Shown here in pieces: positions 7,121 through 14,129 of a stretch of DNA of 64,000 nt. The stretch is from positions 1 through 64,000 of the forward strand of contig JAQBQB010000018.1 of NCBI GenBank assembly GCA_028287235.1, written 5' to 3'. The notes under the pieces are model-generated. The model was not told the origin of the DNA. It made no database searches and saw only the letters and a list, made by a program, of their open reading frames with translations. This stretch comes from Gemmatimonadota bacterium (GTDB lineage: Bacteria; Gemmatimonadota; Gemmatimonadetes; Gemmatimonadales; Gemmatimonadaceae). A program made the translations under genes and the position numbers. Within the stretch, counting starts at the first letter, position 1. Every line of letters begins with the position of its first letter.

Positions 7121-8515
7121 CTACATCGCCAGCTTGTTCGCCGCGTTGAGTGCCGCCACCTTGTAGCACTCGGCGAGCGTGGGATAGTTGAAGACGGTGG
7201 AGAGGAAGTAGTCCAATCCGCCGCCCAGCCCCAGCACCGCCTGTCCGATGTGCAGCAACTCCGTGGCGCCGGTGCCGATGATGTGCACGCCGAGCAGGCG
7301 CCGGTCGTCGCGATGGAACAGCAGCTTGAGAAATCCGCTGTCGTCGCCGAGGATCTGGCCGCGTGCGATCTCGCGATAGCGCGCGATGCCGACTTCGTAC
7401 GGCACCTTCGCTTTCGTCAGCGCGTGTTCGGGTGCGCCGACCATCGAGATCTCCGGCACCGCGTAGATGCCGATGGGAAAGTGCTCGGCCATCGGCGCCG
7501 CGGAAACGCCAAGCGCGTGCGCGGCGGCGAGGCGGCCCTGTTCGCTCGACGTCGCGGCGAGGCTCGGATAGCCGATGACGTCGCCCGCGGCGAAGATGTG
7601 CGGAACCGACGTGCGGAACTGCGCGTCCACCACGATGCGTCCGCGGTCGTCCGCGGTGAGTCCCGCGTTGGACAACGCGAGCATGTCGGTGGCGCCGACG
7701 CGTCCCACCGAGAAGAGCGCCATGTCGGCGACGATGCGTTTGCCCGACTCGAGGAGCAACACCGCGCGCGGCGGCGGGCCGTCTTCGACGGTGAGCGATT
7801 CCACGGCTTCGCCGAGACGGAAGTTGACGTTGCGCTTCCGCATCTGGTGGATCAACTCGTCCACGATCTCGGCGTCGAGAAATTCCAGCGGCCGGTCGCG
7901 GCGATCGACGACCGTGACCTGCACGCCCAGCGCGGCGAACATCGACGCGTACTCGATGCCGATCACGCCAGCGCCAACCACGGCGAGCGACTTCGGGAGG
8001 CGTTTGAGATTGCTGATGTCGTCGCTGGAGATCACCGTTTCGCCGTTCGGCTCGCTGCCTGGAGCGGGCACGGCATGCGTCCCGGTGGCGAGGAGGATGT
8101 TGGCCGACGTGATCTCGCGCGCGACGCCGCCGTTCGTGATGCGGATCCGGTGCGGGTCGACGAACGACGCGTCGCCGCACATCACGTCGACGCCGTTGCG
8201 CGAGAGCTGATTGGCGATGACCGATCCCTCGCGCGCCACGACCTCGTCGACGCGGGCGAGGAGCTGTGGCGCGGTGGGGCGCTGAACGGTCTGTGTTGCG
8301 CCGCCGTTCACCTGGTTGTTCCCGGAAAACCAGAGCACCGCTTCGCGGAAGGTCTTGCTCGGGATGGTGCCCGTGGCGAGGCACATGCCGCCCACCGTTC
8401 CGCGTCGCTCCACGAGGGCGACGCGCTTTCCCAACTTCGCGGCCTGCACGGCGCCGCGCTGGCCGGCCGGACCACTTCCGATGCACACGAGGTCGTAGTC
8501 GAACGGGTCGGTCAC
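7121..8515 (-). CDS. sthA: Soluble pyridine nucleotide transhydrogenase (SthA-like flavoprotein)
   Basis: A 464-residue FAD enzyme of the disulfide-reductase fold that passes hydride between NADPH and NAD+. The N-terminal FAD-binding motif is GSGPAGQRGA, and the NAD(P)-binding motif GAGVIGIEYASMFA lies near residue 180. The active-site region reads VGGMC-x4-TIPSK: the first Cys is kept and the second is Thr, as in soluble transhydrogenases and unlike lipoamide dehydrogenase. The frame is open for another 160 codons upstream, but that stretch covers the intergenic hairpin. The GTG at 8515 directly before TDPFDYDLV gives the family's usual length. A non-redox pyridine nucleotide-disulfide oxidoreductase is the alternative. 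Confidence 0.85.
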   Translation of the reverse strand: MTDPFDYDLVCIGSGPAGQRGAVQAAKLGKRVALVERRGTVGGMCLATGTIPSKTFREAVLWFSGNNQVNGGATQTVQRPTAPQLLARVDEVVAREGSVIANQLSRNGVDVMCGDASFVDPHRIRITNGGVAREITSANILLATGTHAVPAPGSEPNGETVISSDDISNLKRLPKSLAVVGAGVIGIEYASMFAALGVQVTVVDRRDRPLEFLDAEIVDELIHQMRKRNVNFRLGEAVESLTVEDGPPPRAVLLLESGKRIVADMALFSVGRVGATDMLALSNAGLTADDRGRIVVDAQFRTSVPHIFAAGDVIGYPSLAATSSEQGRLAAAHALGVSAAPMAEHFPIGIYAVPEISMVGAPEHALTKAKVPYEVGIARYREIARGQILGDDSGFLKLLFHRDDRRLLGVHIIGTGATELLHIGQAVLGLGGGLDYFLSTVFNYPTLAECYKVAALNAANKLAM

Positions 8516-8578
8516 GAGGGCAGCCGGAGTGAGGAGAGTGCGCCAAGTATGCAGGTAAGTGGAGACAGCCGCTAGCGT

Positions 8579-8683
8579 TGCTGCCGGCAACCGTTTTCCG
8601 TTCGGTGTCGTTCGTTTTCCGTTGTCCGCCGTTCGACCGCGCGGACAACGCCACACGGAAAACGGGTAACGGAAAACGGCAGC
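8579..8683. repeat. Long imperfect intergenic hairpin
   Basis: Three nested stems pair in order. GCTGCC (8580-8585) pairs with GGCAGC (8678-8683), and CCGTTTTCCGTT (8591-8602) pairs exactly with 8668-8679. CGTTTTCCG (8613-8621) pairs with 8656-8664, and GTTGTCCGC (8621-8629) pairs with 8641-8649. The element fills most of the 192-bp region between the divergent sthA and decarboxylase genes and looks like a mobile palindromic (REP/MITE-type) element. It lies just upstream of the decarboxylase start and may influence its expression. Confidence 0.6.
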
Positions 8684-8707
8684 CCGCAATCCCTCACAGC
8701 CCTTCAC

Positions 8708-10108
8708 GTGACCACCACAAAACAACTGCTCGCCCGTACCTACGACCTCGCGACGACTTATCTCGACGGGGTGCGAGAGCGCCGGGTAGGATCGCTGGCC
8801 GACTATGAAGCGTTGCTCGGCGCGATGGGCGGTGCGCTGCCGAACGCGCCCGCGGATCCACTTGCGATCATCAACGAGTTGGCGGCGACGGCCGAGCGTG
8901 GACTCGTCGCAACGCCGGGGCCGCGCCACTTCGGCTTCGTGCTCGGCGGCGTGCTGCCCGCGGCACTCGCCGCGGATTGGCTCGCGTCCGCGTGGGACCA
9001 AAACGCGTTCTCATTCGTACTCTCGCCGGCGGCGACAGTCGTGGAGGAGGTAGCGCGCCAGTGGCTCACCGAGCTGCTTGGTCTGTCGCCGGAGATGAGC
9101 CTCGGTATCGTCACCGGGGGCACGATGGGGAACTTCACCGGGCTCGCGGCGGGGCGCCACGCGCTGTTGGCGCGCGCCGGGTGGGACGTGGAAGAGCAGG
9201 GGCTCTTTGGTGCCCCTGAGCTTCCGGTGGTGACGAGCGAGGAATCGCACATCACGATCTTTGCATCGTTGCAAATGCTCGGCATGGGCCGCGCGCGCGT
9301 GACGCGCGTGGCCGCCGATGAGCAAGGGCGAATGCGCGCCGACGCTCTACGCTCGGTACTGAGCGGCTTGTCGTCGCCGGCATTGGTGTGCGCACAGGCG
9401 GGAAACGTGAATAGCGGCGCGTTCGATCCGATTGCCGAGATCGCGCCCATCGTGCACGACGCCGGCGGCTGGCTGCACGTGGACGGTGCGTTCGGCGCGT
9501 GGGCGGCCGCGTCGCCGAGGCTGAAAGGCCTTACGGCCGGACTCGAGCTCGCCGACTCGGTCTCGGTCGACGCACACAAGTGGCTCAACGTGCCGTACGA
9601 CTGCGGGTTCGTGTTCGTGCGCGACGTGGCGGCGCACCGGGCGGCCATGACACTCGAGGCACCGTATTACGCGCCGGCGCCGAGTGTGGCGCGCGCAAAC
9701 CACAACTTCGTGCCGGAGGCGTCGCGGCGCGCGCGTGGCTTCGCCGTGTATGCCGCACTTCGGTCGCTCGGGCGCGACGGGCTCGCCGAGCTGGTGGAGC
9801 GCTGCTCGCGGCTGGCGAAGCGGATGGCCGTTCGATTGGCTGCCGAACCGGGCGTTCGCATTCTGAACGACGTCGTGCTGAACCAAGTGCTCGTGCGCTT
9901 CGACGCGCGCGATGGCTTGGACGAAGACGCAACCACCGCGGCCGTCATTCGCCGCGTGCAGCAAGACGGTACGTGCTGGGTGGGCGGCACGACCTGGAAG
10001 GGGATGCACGTGATGCGCGTCTCCGTCTCCAACTGGTCGACGACGGAGGAGGACATCGATCGGTCGGCGGACGCGATCGTGCGGGCTGCGTCAGCCGTGG
10101 CCGACTAG
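8708..10108 (+). CDS. PLP-dependent group II amino acid decarboxylase
   Basis: A 466-residue enzyme of the aromatic L-amino-acid/glutamate decarboxylase superfamily, which removes CO2 from amino acids to form primary amines. The PLP lysine is in SVDAHKWLNVPYDCGF (about 290-305), the cofactor-phosphate region is GGTMGNFTGLAAGR (about 138-151), and the Asp and Ala of HVDGAFGAW face the pyridine ring. It starts at a GTG just after the hairpin, and no Shine-Dalgarno is seen. Its 3' end overlaps that of qhpE on the other strand by 18 bp. Its product class (primary amines) is the substrate class of the adjacent amine dehydrogenase, so a functional link is possible. The substrate is not determinable from sequence. 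Confidence 0.88.
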   Translation: MTTTKQLLARTYDLATTYLDGVRERRVGSLADYEALLGAMGGALPNAPADPLAIINELAATAERGLVATPGPRHFGFVLGGVLPAALAADWLASAWDQNAFSFVLSPAATVVEEVARQWLTELLGLSPEMSLGIVTGGTMGNFTGLAAGRHALLARAGWDVEEQGLFGAPELPVVTSEESHITIFASLQMLGMGRARVTRVAADEQGRMRADALRSVLSGLSSPALVCAQAGNVNSGAFDPIAEIAPIVHDAGGWLHVDGAFGAWAAASPRLKGLTAGLELADSVSVDAHKWLNVPYDCGFVFVRDVAAHRAAMTLEAPYYAPAPSVARANHNFVPEASRRARGFAVYAALRSLGRDGLAELVERCSRLAKRMAVRLAAEPGVRILNDVVLNQVLVRFDARDGLDEDATTAAVIRRVQQDGTCWVGGTTWKGMHVMRVSVSNWSTTEEDIDRSADAIVRAASAVAD

Positions 10109-10798
10109 CCGCCGCACCGCCTCGAGCGCGGTCACGTCCGTGCCCTCGACGGCACGCGCCAGAAATCCGGTGACGTTCGCCACGGCGAACGACACGCCGG
10201 CGAGGTTTCGCTCGACCGGCACGCCCGGGATGGGGCGCGGGTACGGTGAGGCGTGAAAGATCGGCAGGTCATCCGCGCGGCTCGTCACCTCGAGAGCGTC
10301 GCGCTCACAGGCGGCGTCGGCGACTACTCCGGCAACGCCGGCCAGCGAGCCGGGAAACCACTCGACCTCGCCCGCTTCGCGCGCCGAGACGATGAGCGCG
10401 CCGCGCTGCGCGGCGAAGTCGACGGCGGCTGCAAGTCGTTCGGCGTTCGCCGCGTTCGCGGTGCCAAGGCTCAAGTTGATGATGTGCGCGCCCTGCTCCG
10501 CGGCCCACTCGATCGCGCGGGCGAGAACGTCGACGTTCGTCACGAGGCGCTGGTCGAACACCTTCACCGCGAGGAGGTCGACGTCAGGGCTCTTCTCGCG
10601 AATCGCCGCGGCCACCGCGGTGCCATGACCGATTCGATCGACCGAGTCACCGTCCGCCGCGCCCGCGAAGGACACGCCCCCCTGCACGCCGTTCACGTGC
10701 GGATGGGCGGCGTGAATTCCGCTGTCGAGCACCGCGACGAGAACGCCGTGGCCGGAGCGGCCGGCGAAGGGTGGATCGGTGAGTCGAAAGGGCGTCAT
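10091..10798 (-). CDS. qhpE: QhpE-like subtilisin-type protease (QHNDH gamma-subunit leader protease)
   Basis: A compact 235-residue S8-family protease with no signal peptide or prodomain, as in QhpE, which removes the leader of the gamma subunit inside the cell. The catalytic triad is visible: Asp25 in VAVLDSG, His58 in GHGTAV, Ser203 in GVSFAVANV. The oxyanion-hole Asn, normally in an A-G-N motif, aligns with Glu141 (VSAREAG). The ATG at 10798 and a TTG at 10807 both lie inside the arm of a palindromic repeat that separates the gene from qhpF, and neither has a clear ribosome site. It is the last gene of the qhp operon. Identification rests on family plus context. Confidence 0.85.
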   Translation of the reverse strand: MTPFRLTDPPFAGRSGHGVLVAVLDSGIHAAHPHVNGVQGGVSFAGAADGDSVDRIGHGTAVAAAIREKSPDVDLLAVKVFDQRLVTNVDVLARAIEWAAEQGAHIINLSLGTANAANAERLAAAVDFAAQRGALIVSAREAGEVEWFPGSLAGVAGVVADAACERDALEVTSRADDLPIFHASPYPRPIPGVPVERNLAGVSFAVANVTGFLARAVEGTDVTALEAVRRLVGHG

Positions 10799-10859
10799 CC
10801 TGAGCAACGCGAAGGATCCCTTCCGGGGCGAGGCGATCCTTCGCGACGCTCAGGATGAC
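10794..10859. repeat. REP-like palindrome at the qhpF-qhpE junction
   Basis: Two 25-nt arms (10794-10818 and 10835-10859) pair at 23 of 25 positions around a 16-nt loop. Each arm begins or ends with the motif GTCATCCTGAGC / GCTCAGGATGAC and includes GAAGGATC. The start codon of qhpE lies in one arm. Related copies occur at 13665-13740 and 14089-14129, also in this operon. Confidence 0.85.
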
Positions 10860-10862
10860 ATT

Positions 10863-12590
10863 TCATCGAAAGGCGAAAATCCCGGCGAACGACGACTCGC
10901 CCTGCTCCAGTAGAAGGTCGGCGGTTCCTTCCTCGACGATGTGTCCGCCCTCGAGCACCACCACGCGCTCGGCGCGGCGCGCGAGCTCGAGCCGATGCGT
11001 GATGATGATCGTCGTTCGGCCGCGCATCACCGCTTCGTAGCCCGCGGCGACTTGCGCTTCGGTGGCCGGGTCGAGCGCGCCCGTGGCTTCGTCGAGCACG
11101 AGCACCGCCGGATCGGCGAGAAAGGCGCGGGCGATGGCGACTCGCTGCCGCTCGCCCGCCGAGAGTGCTCGGCCGCGCTCGCCGGCGCTGGTGTGCATGC
11201 CGTTCGGCAGGCGGACGAGCAGCGAGGCGAGACCGGCCGCGTCGGCCGCGGCCGAAACATCGGCGTCGGGCGCATCGGGGCGCGCATACCGAATGTTCTC
11301 GGCGATGGACGCGTTGAAGATGAACGGATCCTGATCGACTACCATCACGTGGCGCCGCACGTCGTGGAGCTTGGCGCGCCGAAGGTCGACCCCGTCGAGC
11401 AGCACGCGTCCGCCGCGCGGGTCGAGCTGTCGAACGAGCAGGTCGGCGATCGTCGACTTGCCTTCGCCGCTGCGGCCGACGACCGCCAGCCGTTCCCCCG
11501 GCGGAATATCGAGCGACACGCCCGACAACACCGGCGTTCCGCGCCCGAACTCGAAAGTCACGTCCTCGAGCGTGACGCGCCCGCGTACCGTCGGAAGGCG
11601 CACGGGCTCGGCGTCTTCGACGACGTCGAGCGGCGCGTCGAGAATCTCGTTCACGCGTCGCAGGGAGACGCGTGCCGACGCCAGGCTGGCGTAGAGACCC
11701 ATCAGCGCCTGGATCGGCCACACGAGGCGCATCTGGTACGCGATGAAGGCGACGAGCGTGCCCATCGTGATCTTGTGGTCGATCACGCGCATGCCGCCCA
11801 CGAGGAACACCGCGCCGCTGCCCGCGGAGAGCAACAAGCCGGGAATGCCGCCGGAGAGATAGGTGAGCCGGCGCATGGACGTGAGTGCACCGATGAATGC
11901 GTCGTTGCGCGCGCGAAAACGATCGGCCTCACGCTTCTGCGCATTGAAGCCGACGATCACCTTCATGCCGAGCAGTGTCTCGATGAGAAAGCTGCCGACG
12001 TCGGCGCTGCGGTCGCGCACGGCGGACACCGCCGCATCGAGACGCGAGCGGTAGCGCACGAGCGCCCACAGCGCGACCGGGAGAATTCCGAAGCTCACGA
12101 GAAACAGCACGCGATCGAGCCGGAACAGGATCACGATGCTGCCGACGAGGAAGATCACGTTGCCCACCCAGGCGAGCGCGATCTCCGCGGCGACGCGTTG
12201 AATCTCGCCGATGTCGGCGTTGAGGCGCGTCGCGATCTGGCCCACCGGCATGTCGGCATAGAAACGCGGCGACAGGCGCTGGAGCTGCTTGAACAGCCCG
12301 AGCCGCATGTCGAACAAAATTTCGGCGGACGTGCGCGTGTAGACGAGCCCACTCACGACGTTCAGCACGAAGCTGCCGGCGGTGAGCGCGGCGAACTGCA
12401 GGATGATGCGCACGAGCACCGACGAATCGCCGCCGATGAGCGCGCGGTCGATCAGCAGCCGCGAGAGGTAGGGGATGTAGAGCGCGAGCACCGTACTGAC
12501 GAGCGACAGCCCGAGCACCAGCGCGAGCCGGCGCCAGTAGGGCGTGACGTACGCCAGCGCGCGCCGAAGATCTCTGTCCAGCAACGGCAC
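10863..12590 (-). CDS. qhpF: QhpF-like ABC exporter (fused membrane and ATPase domains)
   Basis: A 575-residue half-transporter of the peptide/lipid exporter type, with six membrane helices in the first 320 residues followed by an ATPase domain. Walker A is GRSGEGKST, the signature is LSAGERQRVAIARAF, Walker B is AVLVLDEATGALD, and the switch His is in IITHRLE. In characterised QHNDH operons QhpF is needed for gamma-subunit export to the periplasm, and this gene sits in the same neighbourhood. The GTG start at 12590 is 3 bp after the qhpB stop, so translation is probably coupled. It has no N-terminal C39 peptidase domain, which fits a separate leader protease (QhpE). Confidence 0.87.
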   Translation of the reverse strand: MPLLDRDLRRALAYVTPYWRRLALVLGLSLVSTVLALYIPYLSRLLIDRALIGGDSSVLVRIILQFAALTAGSFVLNVVSGLVYTRTSAEILFDMRLGLFKQLQRLSPRFYADMPVGQIATRLNADIGEIQRVAAEIALAWVGNVIFLVGSIVILFRLDRVLFLVSFGILPVALWALVRYRSRLDAAVSAVRDRSADVGSFLIETLLGMKVIVGFNAQKREADRFRARNDAFIGALTSMRRLTYLSGGIPGLLLSAGSGAVFLVGGMRVIDHKITMGTLVAFIAYQMRLVWPIQALMGLYASLASARVSLRRVNEILDAPLDVVEDAEPVRLPTVRGRVTLEDVTFEFGRGTPVLSGVSLDIPPGERLAVVGRSGEGKSTIADLLVRQLDPRGGRVLLDGVDLRRAKLHDVRRHVMVVDQDPFIFNASIAENIRYARPDAPDADVSAAADAAGLASLLVRLPNGMHTSAGERGRALSAGERQRVAIARAFLADPAVLVLDEATGALDPATEAQVAAGYEAVMRGRTTIIITHRLELARRAERVVVLEGGHIVEEGTADLLLEQGESSFAGIFAFR

Positions 12591-12593
12591 GGG

Positions 12594-13757
12594 TTATCTC
12601 TGCGTCGAAGAGCGCGGCAGCAGGATGACGTTGGTCATGTCCGCGCCCAACTGGACCGTGCCAAGGTGCTTGAAGTCCGCCGTCGAGTACCGGTCGATCG
12701 TCGCACCGGCGGTGACGATGTACAGCTGGCTCCCGTTCGAGCCGACCACGAGGCCCATGCGCGGCCGTCCGTCGAATTCCGTTTTGCCGATCACGCGGTG
12801 CGACTCGAGATCGAACGTCCAGAACTGGTAGTTGCCGACCTCGGAGTGCAGCCCGTACGCGCGCTTGTGATCGGGCGCGAGGCGGAAGGAGACCGCGTTG
12901 GTGGGGCCGAGCGGGTAGTAGTCGAGCTGGCGGTTGACGAGGTCCATGCGCGCCACGCCCATGATGCCGCGGTGGTTCACCGGATCGCTCGACCTGAAGA
13001 GCCCAGTGTAGAAGCCCGGCGTCTCGTAGATGTCGTTCTGAAAACCGAAGTTGATTCGGCCCAATCCCTCCTCGAACAACGTCGTGCGCGAGATGTCCCA
13101 GCGGTCGACCTCCTTGAGCGTGCTCGTGTCGTAGATCAACACGTCGTCGGTCGTGAAGAAGTACATCAGGTCGCCGTTCGGCGAGAAGATGATCTGCACG
13201 CCCTCGCGCTCTTCGCCGCGTGGCCAAGGGATGGTGTCGGTGACGGCGCGCTTCGCGAGATCGTACCGGACGAGCGTGGGCCGGCCCACGTCGTAGCGGT
13301 CGCGGTGCTTCGTGGTCACCTTGATCAGGAGCACGGCGAACCGCTCCTTGGGATCGAGGCTGAAGCCCGACATCCGGACTTTCGTCGAATCGTTCGACAG
13401 CGTGTGGACGCCAAGCGACCGCTTCGAGGCGATGTCGATGATCTCGATTTTTTCGCTGGCCGGGTCGCTCAAATAGAAGTGCTTGCGGTCGGACGACAGC
13501 GACAGGCTCGGGATGCCGATCTGCGAGTGGATCGAATCCTTGATGCGCATCGTGGCCTCGTCCAGGACGAGGATGTTCCGCGCGTAGGTGCCCACGTAGA
13601 TGGTGCCGTCGCCGCCGGCCGGGACCTGGGCGCGGGCGGACACGGCGGCGAGCAATCCCACGATTGTCATCCTGAGGGTGCGCAGTGATCGAAGGATCGC
13701 TCTCTTTGCCGGCCGATCCTTCGTTTTGCTCCGAATGACACGCATGGATGTGCTCAT
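12594..13757 (-). CDS. qhpB: Quinohemoprotein amine dehydrogenase beta subunit
   Basis: A 387-residue precursor of the QHNDH beta subunit, a periplasmic seven-bladed propeller that helps shape the active site. Propeller repeats such as GTIYVGTYARNILVLD, SLSSDRKHFYLSDP and IFSPNGDLMYFF run from about residue 48 to the end. The ATG at 13757 overlaps the qhpC stop (ATGA), as expected for coupled genes. Residues about 6-32 are encoded by a palindromic repeat inserted between the start and the hydrophobic core IVGLLAAVSARAQ, giving an unusually long, Arg/Lys-rich n-region. An internal ATG at 13670 would give a minimal 15-residue signal peptide with no positive charge before the core. Annotation as beta subunit comes from fold and position. 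Confidence 0.85.
   Translation of the reverse strand: MSTSMRVIRSKTKDRPAKRAILRSLRTLRMTIVGLLAAVSARAQVPAGGDGTIYVGTYARNILVLDEATMRIKDSIHSQIGIPSLSLSSDRKHFYLSDPASEKIEIIDIASKRSLGVHTLSNDSTKVRMSGFSLDPKERFAVLLIKVTTKHRDRYDVGRPTLVRYDLAKRAVTDTIPWPRGEEREGVQIIFSPNGDLMYFFTTDDVLIYDTSTLKEVDRWDISRTTLFEEGLGRINFGFQNDIYETPGFYTGLFRSSDPVNHRGIMGVARMDLVNRQLDYYPLGPTNAVSFRLAPDHKRAYGLHSEVGNYQFWTFDLESHRVIGKTEFDGRPRMGLVVGSNGSQLYIVTAGATIDRYSTADFKHLGTVQLGADMTNVILLPRSSTQR
13665..13740. repeat. REP-like palindrome inside the 5' end of qhpB
   Basis: The left arm starts TGTCATCCTGAG and contains GAAGGATCG; the right arm contains CGATCCTTCG and ends with AATGACA. The arms pair imperfectly. It belongs to the same family as the elements at 10794 and 14089. 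It is translated in frame as part of the QhpB signal region. Confidence 0.75.
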
Positions 13758-14086
13758 GGAAAGATCAGGTCGATCTTCCGCCAGTCCTTCTGTGCAGACG
13801 CGCACTTCGCGGTCCAATCGGGCGCGTGGTTGTAGAGATCGGGTACCTGCGCCGGCCAGAAGCAGGTGATGTGACAGTCGAACAGGTCGCGCTCCACCGG
13901 TTGGCACAATCCCGACGTGCCGCCGTTGCTGTCCACCTCCCAGCCTGGCGAGAAGACGAACGAGCAGCCGAGTGGAATGTGCGGGCCGGTGCCGGGCGCG
14001 CCGCCTTGCTGCAGCGCGACGACGTCGTTCTGGAGCGTCGCCTCGATGCGCTGGGCTTTCTGGTTGATCGGTTTGAGGTGTTTCAT
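13754..14086 (-). CDS. qhpC: Quinohemoprotein amine dehydrogenase gamma subunit precursor (CTQ-bearing)
   Basis: A 110-residue precursor of the smallest QHNDH subunit, which carries the cysteine tryptophylquinone cofactor and Cys-to-Asp/Glu thioether bridges. In characterised gamma subunits the pairs are Cys7-Glu16, Cys27-Asp33 and Cys41-Asp49, with CTQ from Cys37-Trp43. Here Cys41-Glu50, Cys61-Asp67, Cys75-Asp83 and Cys71-Trp77 reproduce every spacing. By that alignment the mature chain starts near residue 35, after a leader of about 34 residues to be cut by QhpE. It has no Sec signal, in line with export by QhpF. An extra Cys95 lies six residues before Asp101, the same spacing as Cys61-Asp67. 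The gene lies between qhpD and qhpB. Confidence 0.95.
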   Translation of the reverse strand: MKHLKPINQKAQRIEATLQNDVVALQQGGAPGTGPHIPLGCSFVFSPGWEVDSNGGTSGLCQPVERDLFDCHITCFWPAQVPDLYNHAPDWTAKCASAQKDWRKIDLIFP

Positions 14087-14088
14087 AG

Positions 14089-14129
14089 TGTCATCCGGAG
14101 CGTGTCATCCTGAGCGAAGCGAAGGATCT
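14089..14129. repeat. Partial REP-like element at the qhpD-qhpC junction
   Basis: A half element with GTCATCCTGAGC followed by GAAGCGAAGGATCT, plus a tandem GTCATCCGGAGC fragment before it. It fills the 41 bp between the qhpD stop (14128-14130) and the qhpC start (14086). The qhpC ribosome-binding region is therefore made of repeat sequence, and no Shine-Dalgarno is seen. Confidence 0.75.

Noticed and set aside
8516-9001. N-terminal extension of the transhydrogenase
   Set aside because: The extra 160 codons cross the intergenic hairpin and overlap the decarboxylase gene; the family's normal start is at TDPFDYDLV.
10941-13688. 915-codon open frame on the plus strand
   Set aside because: It lies opposite qhpF and qhpB, is full of His/Arg/Glu runs typical of antisense reading of GC-rich genes, and has no domain.
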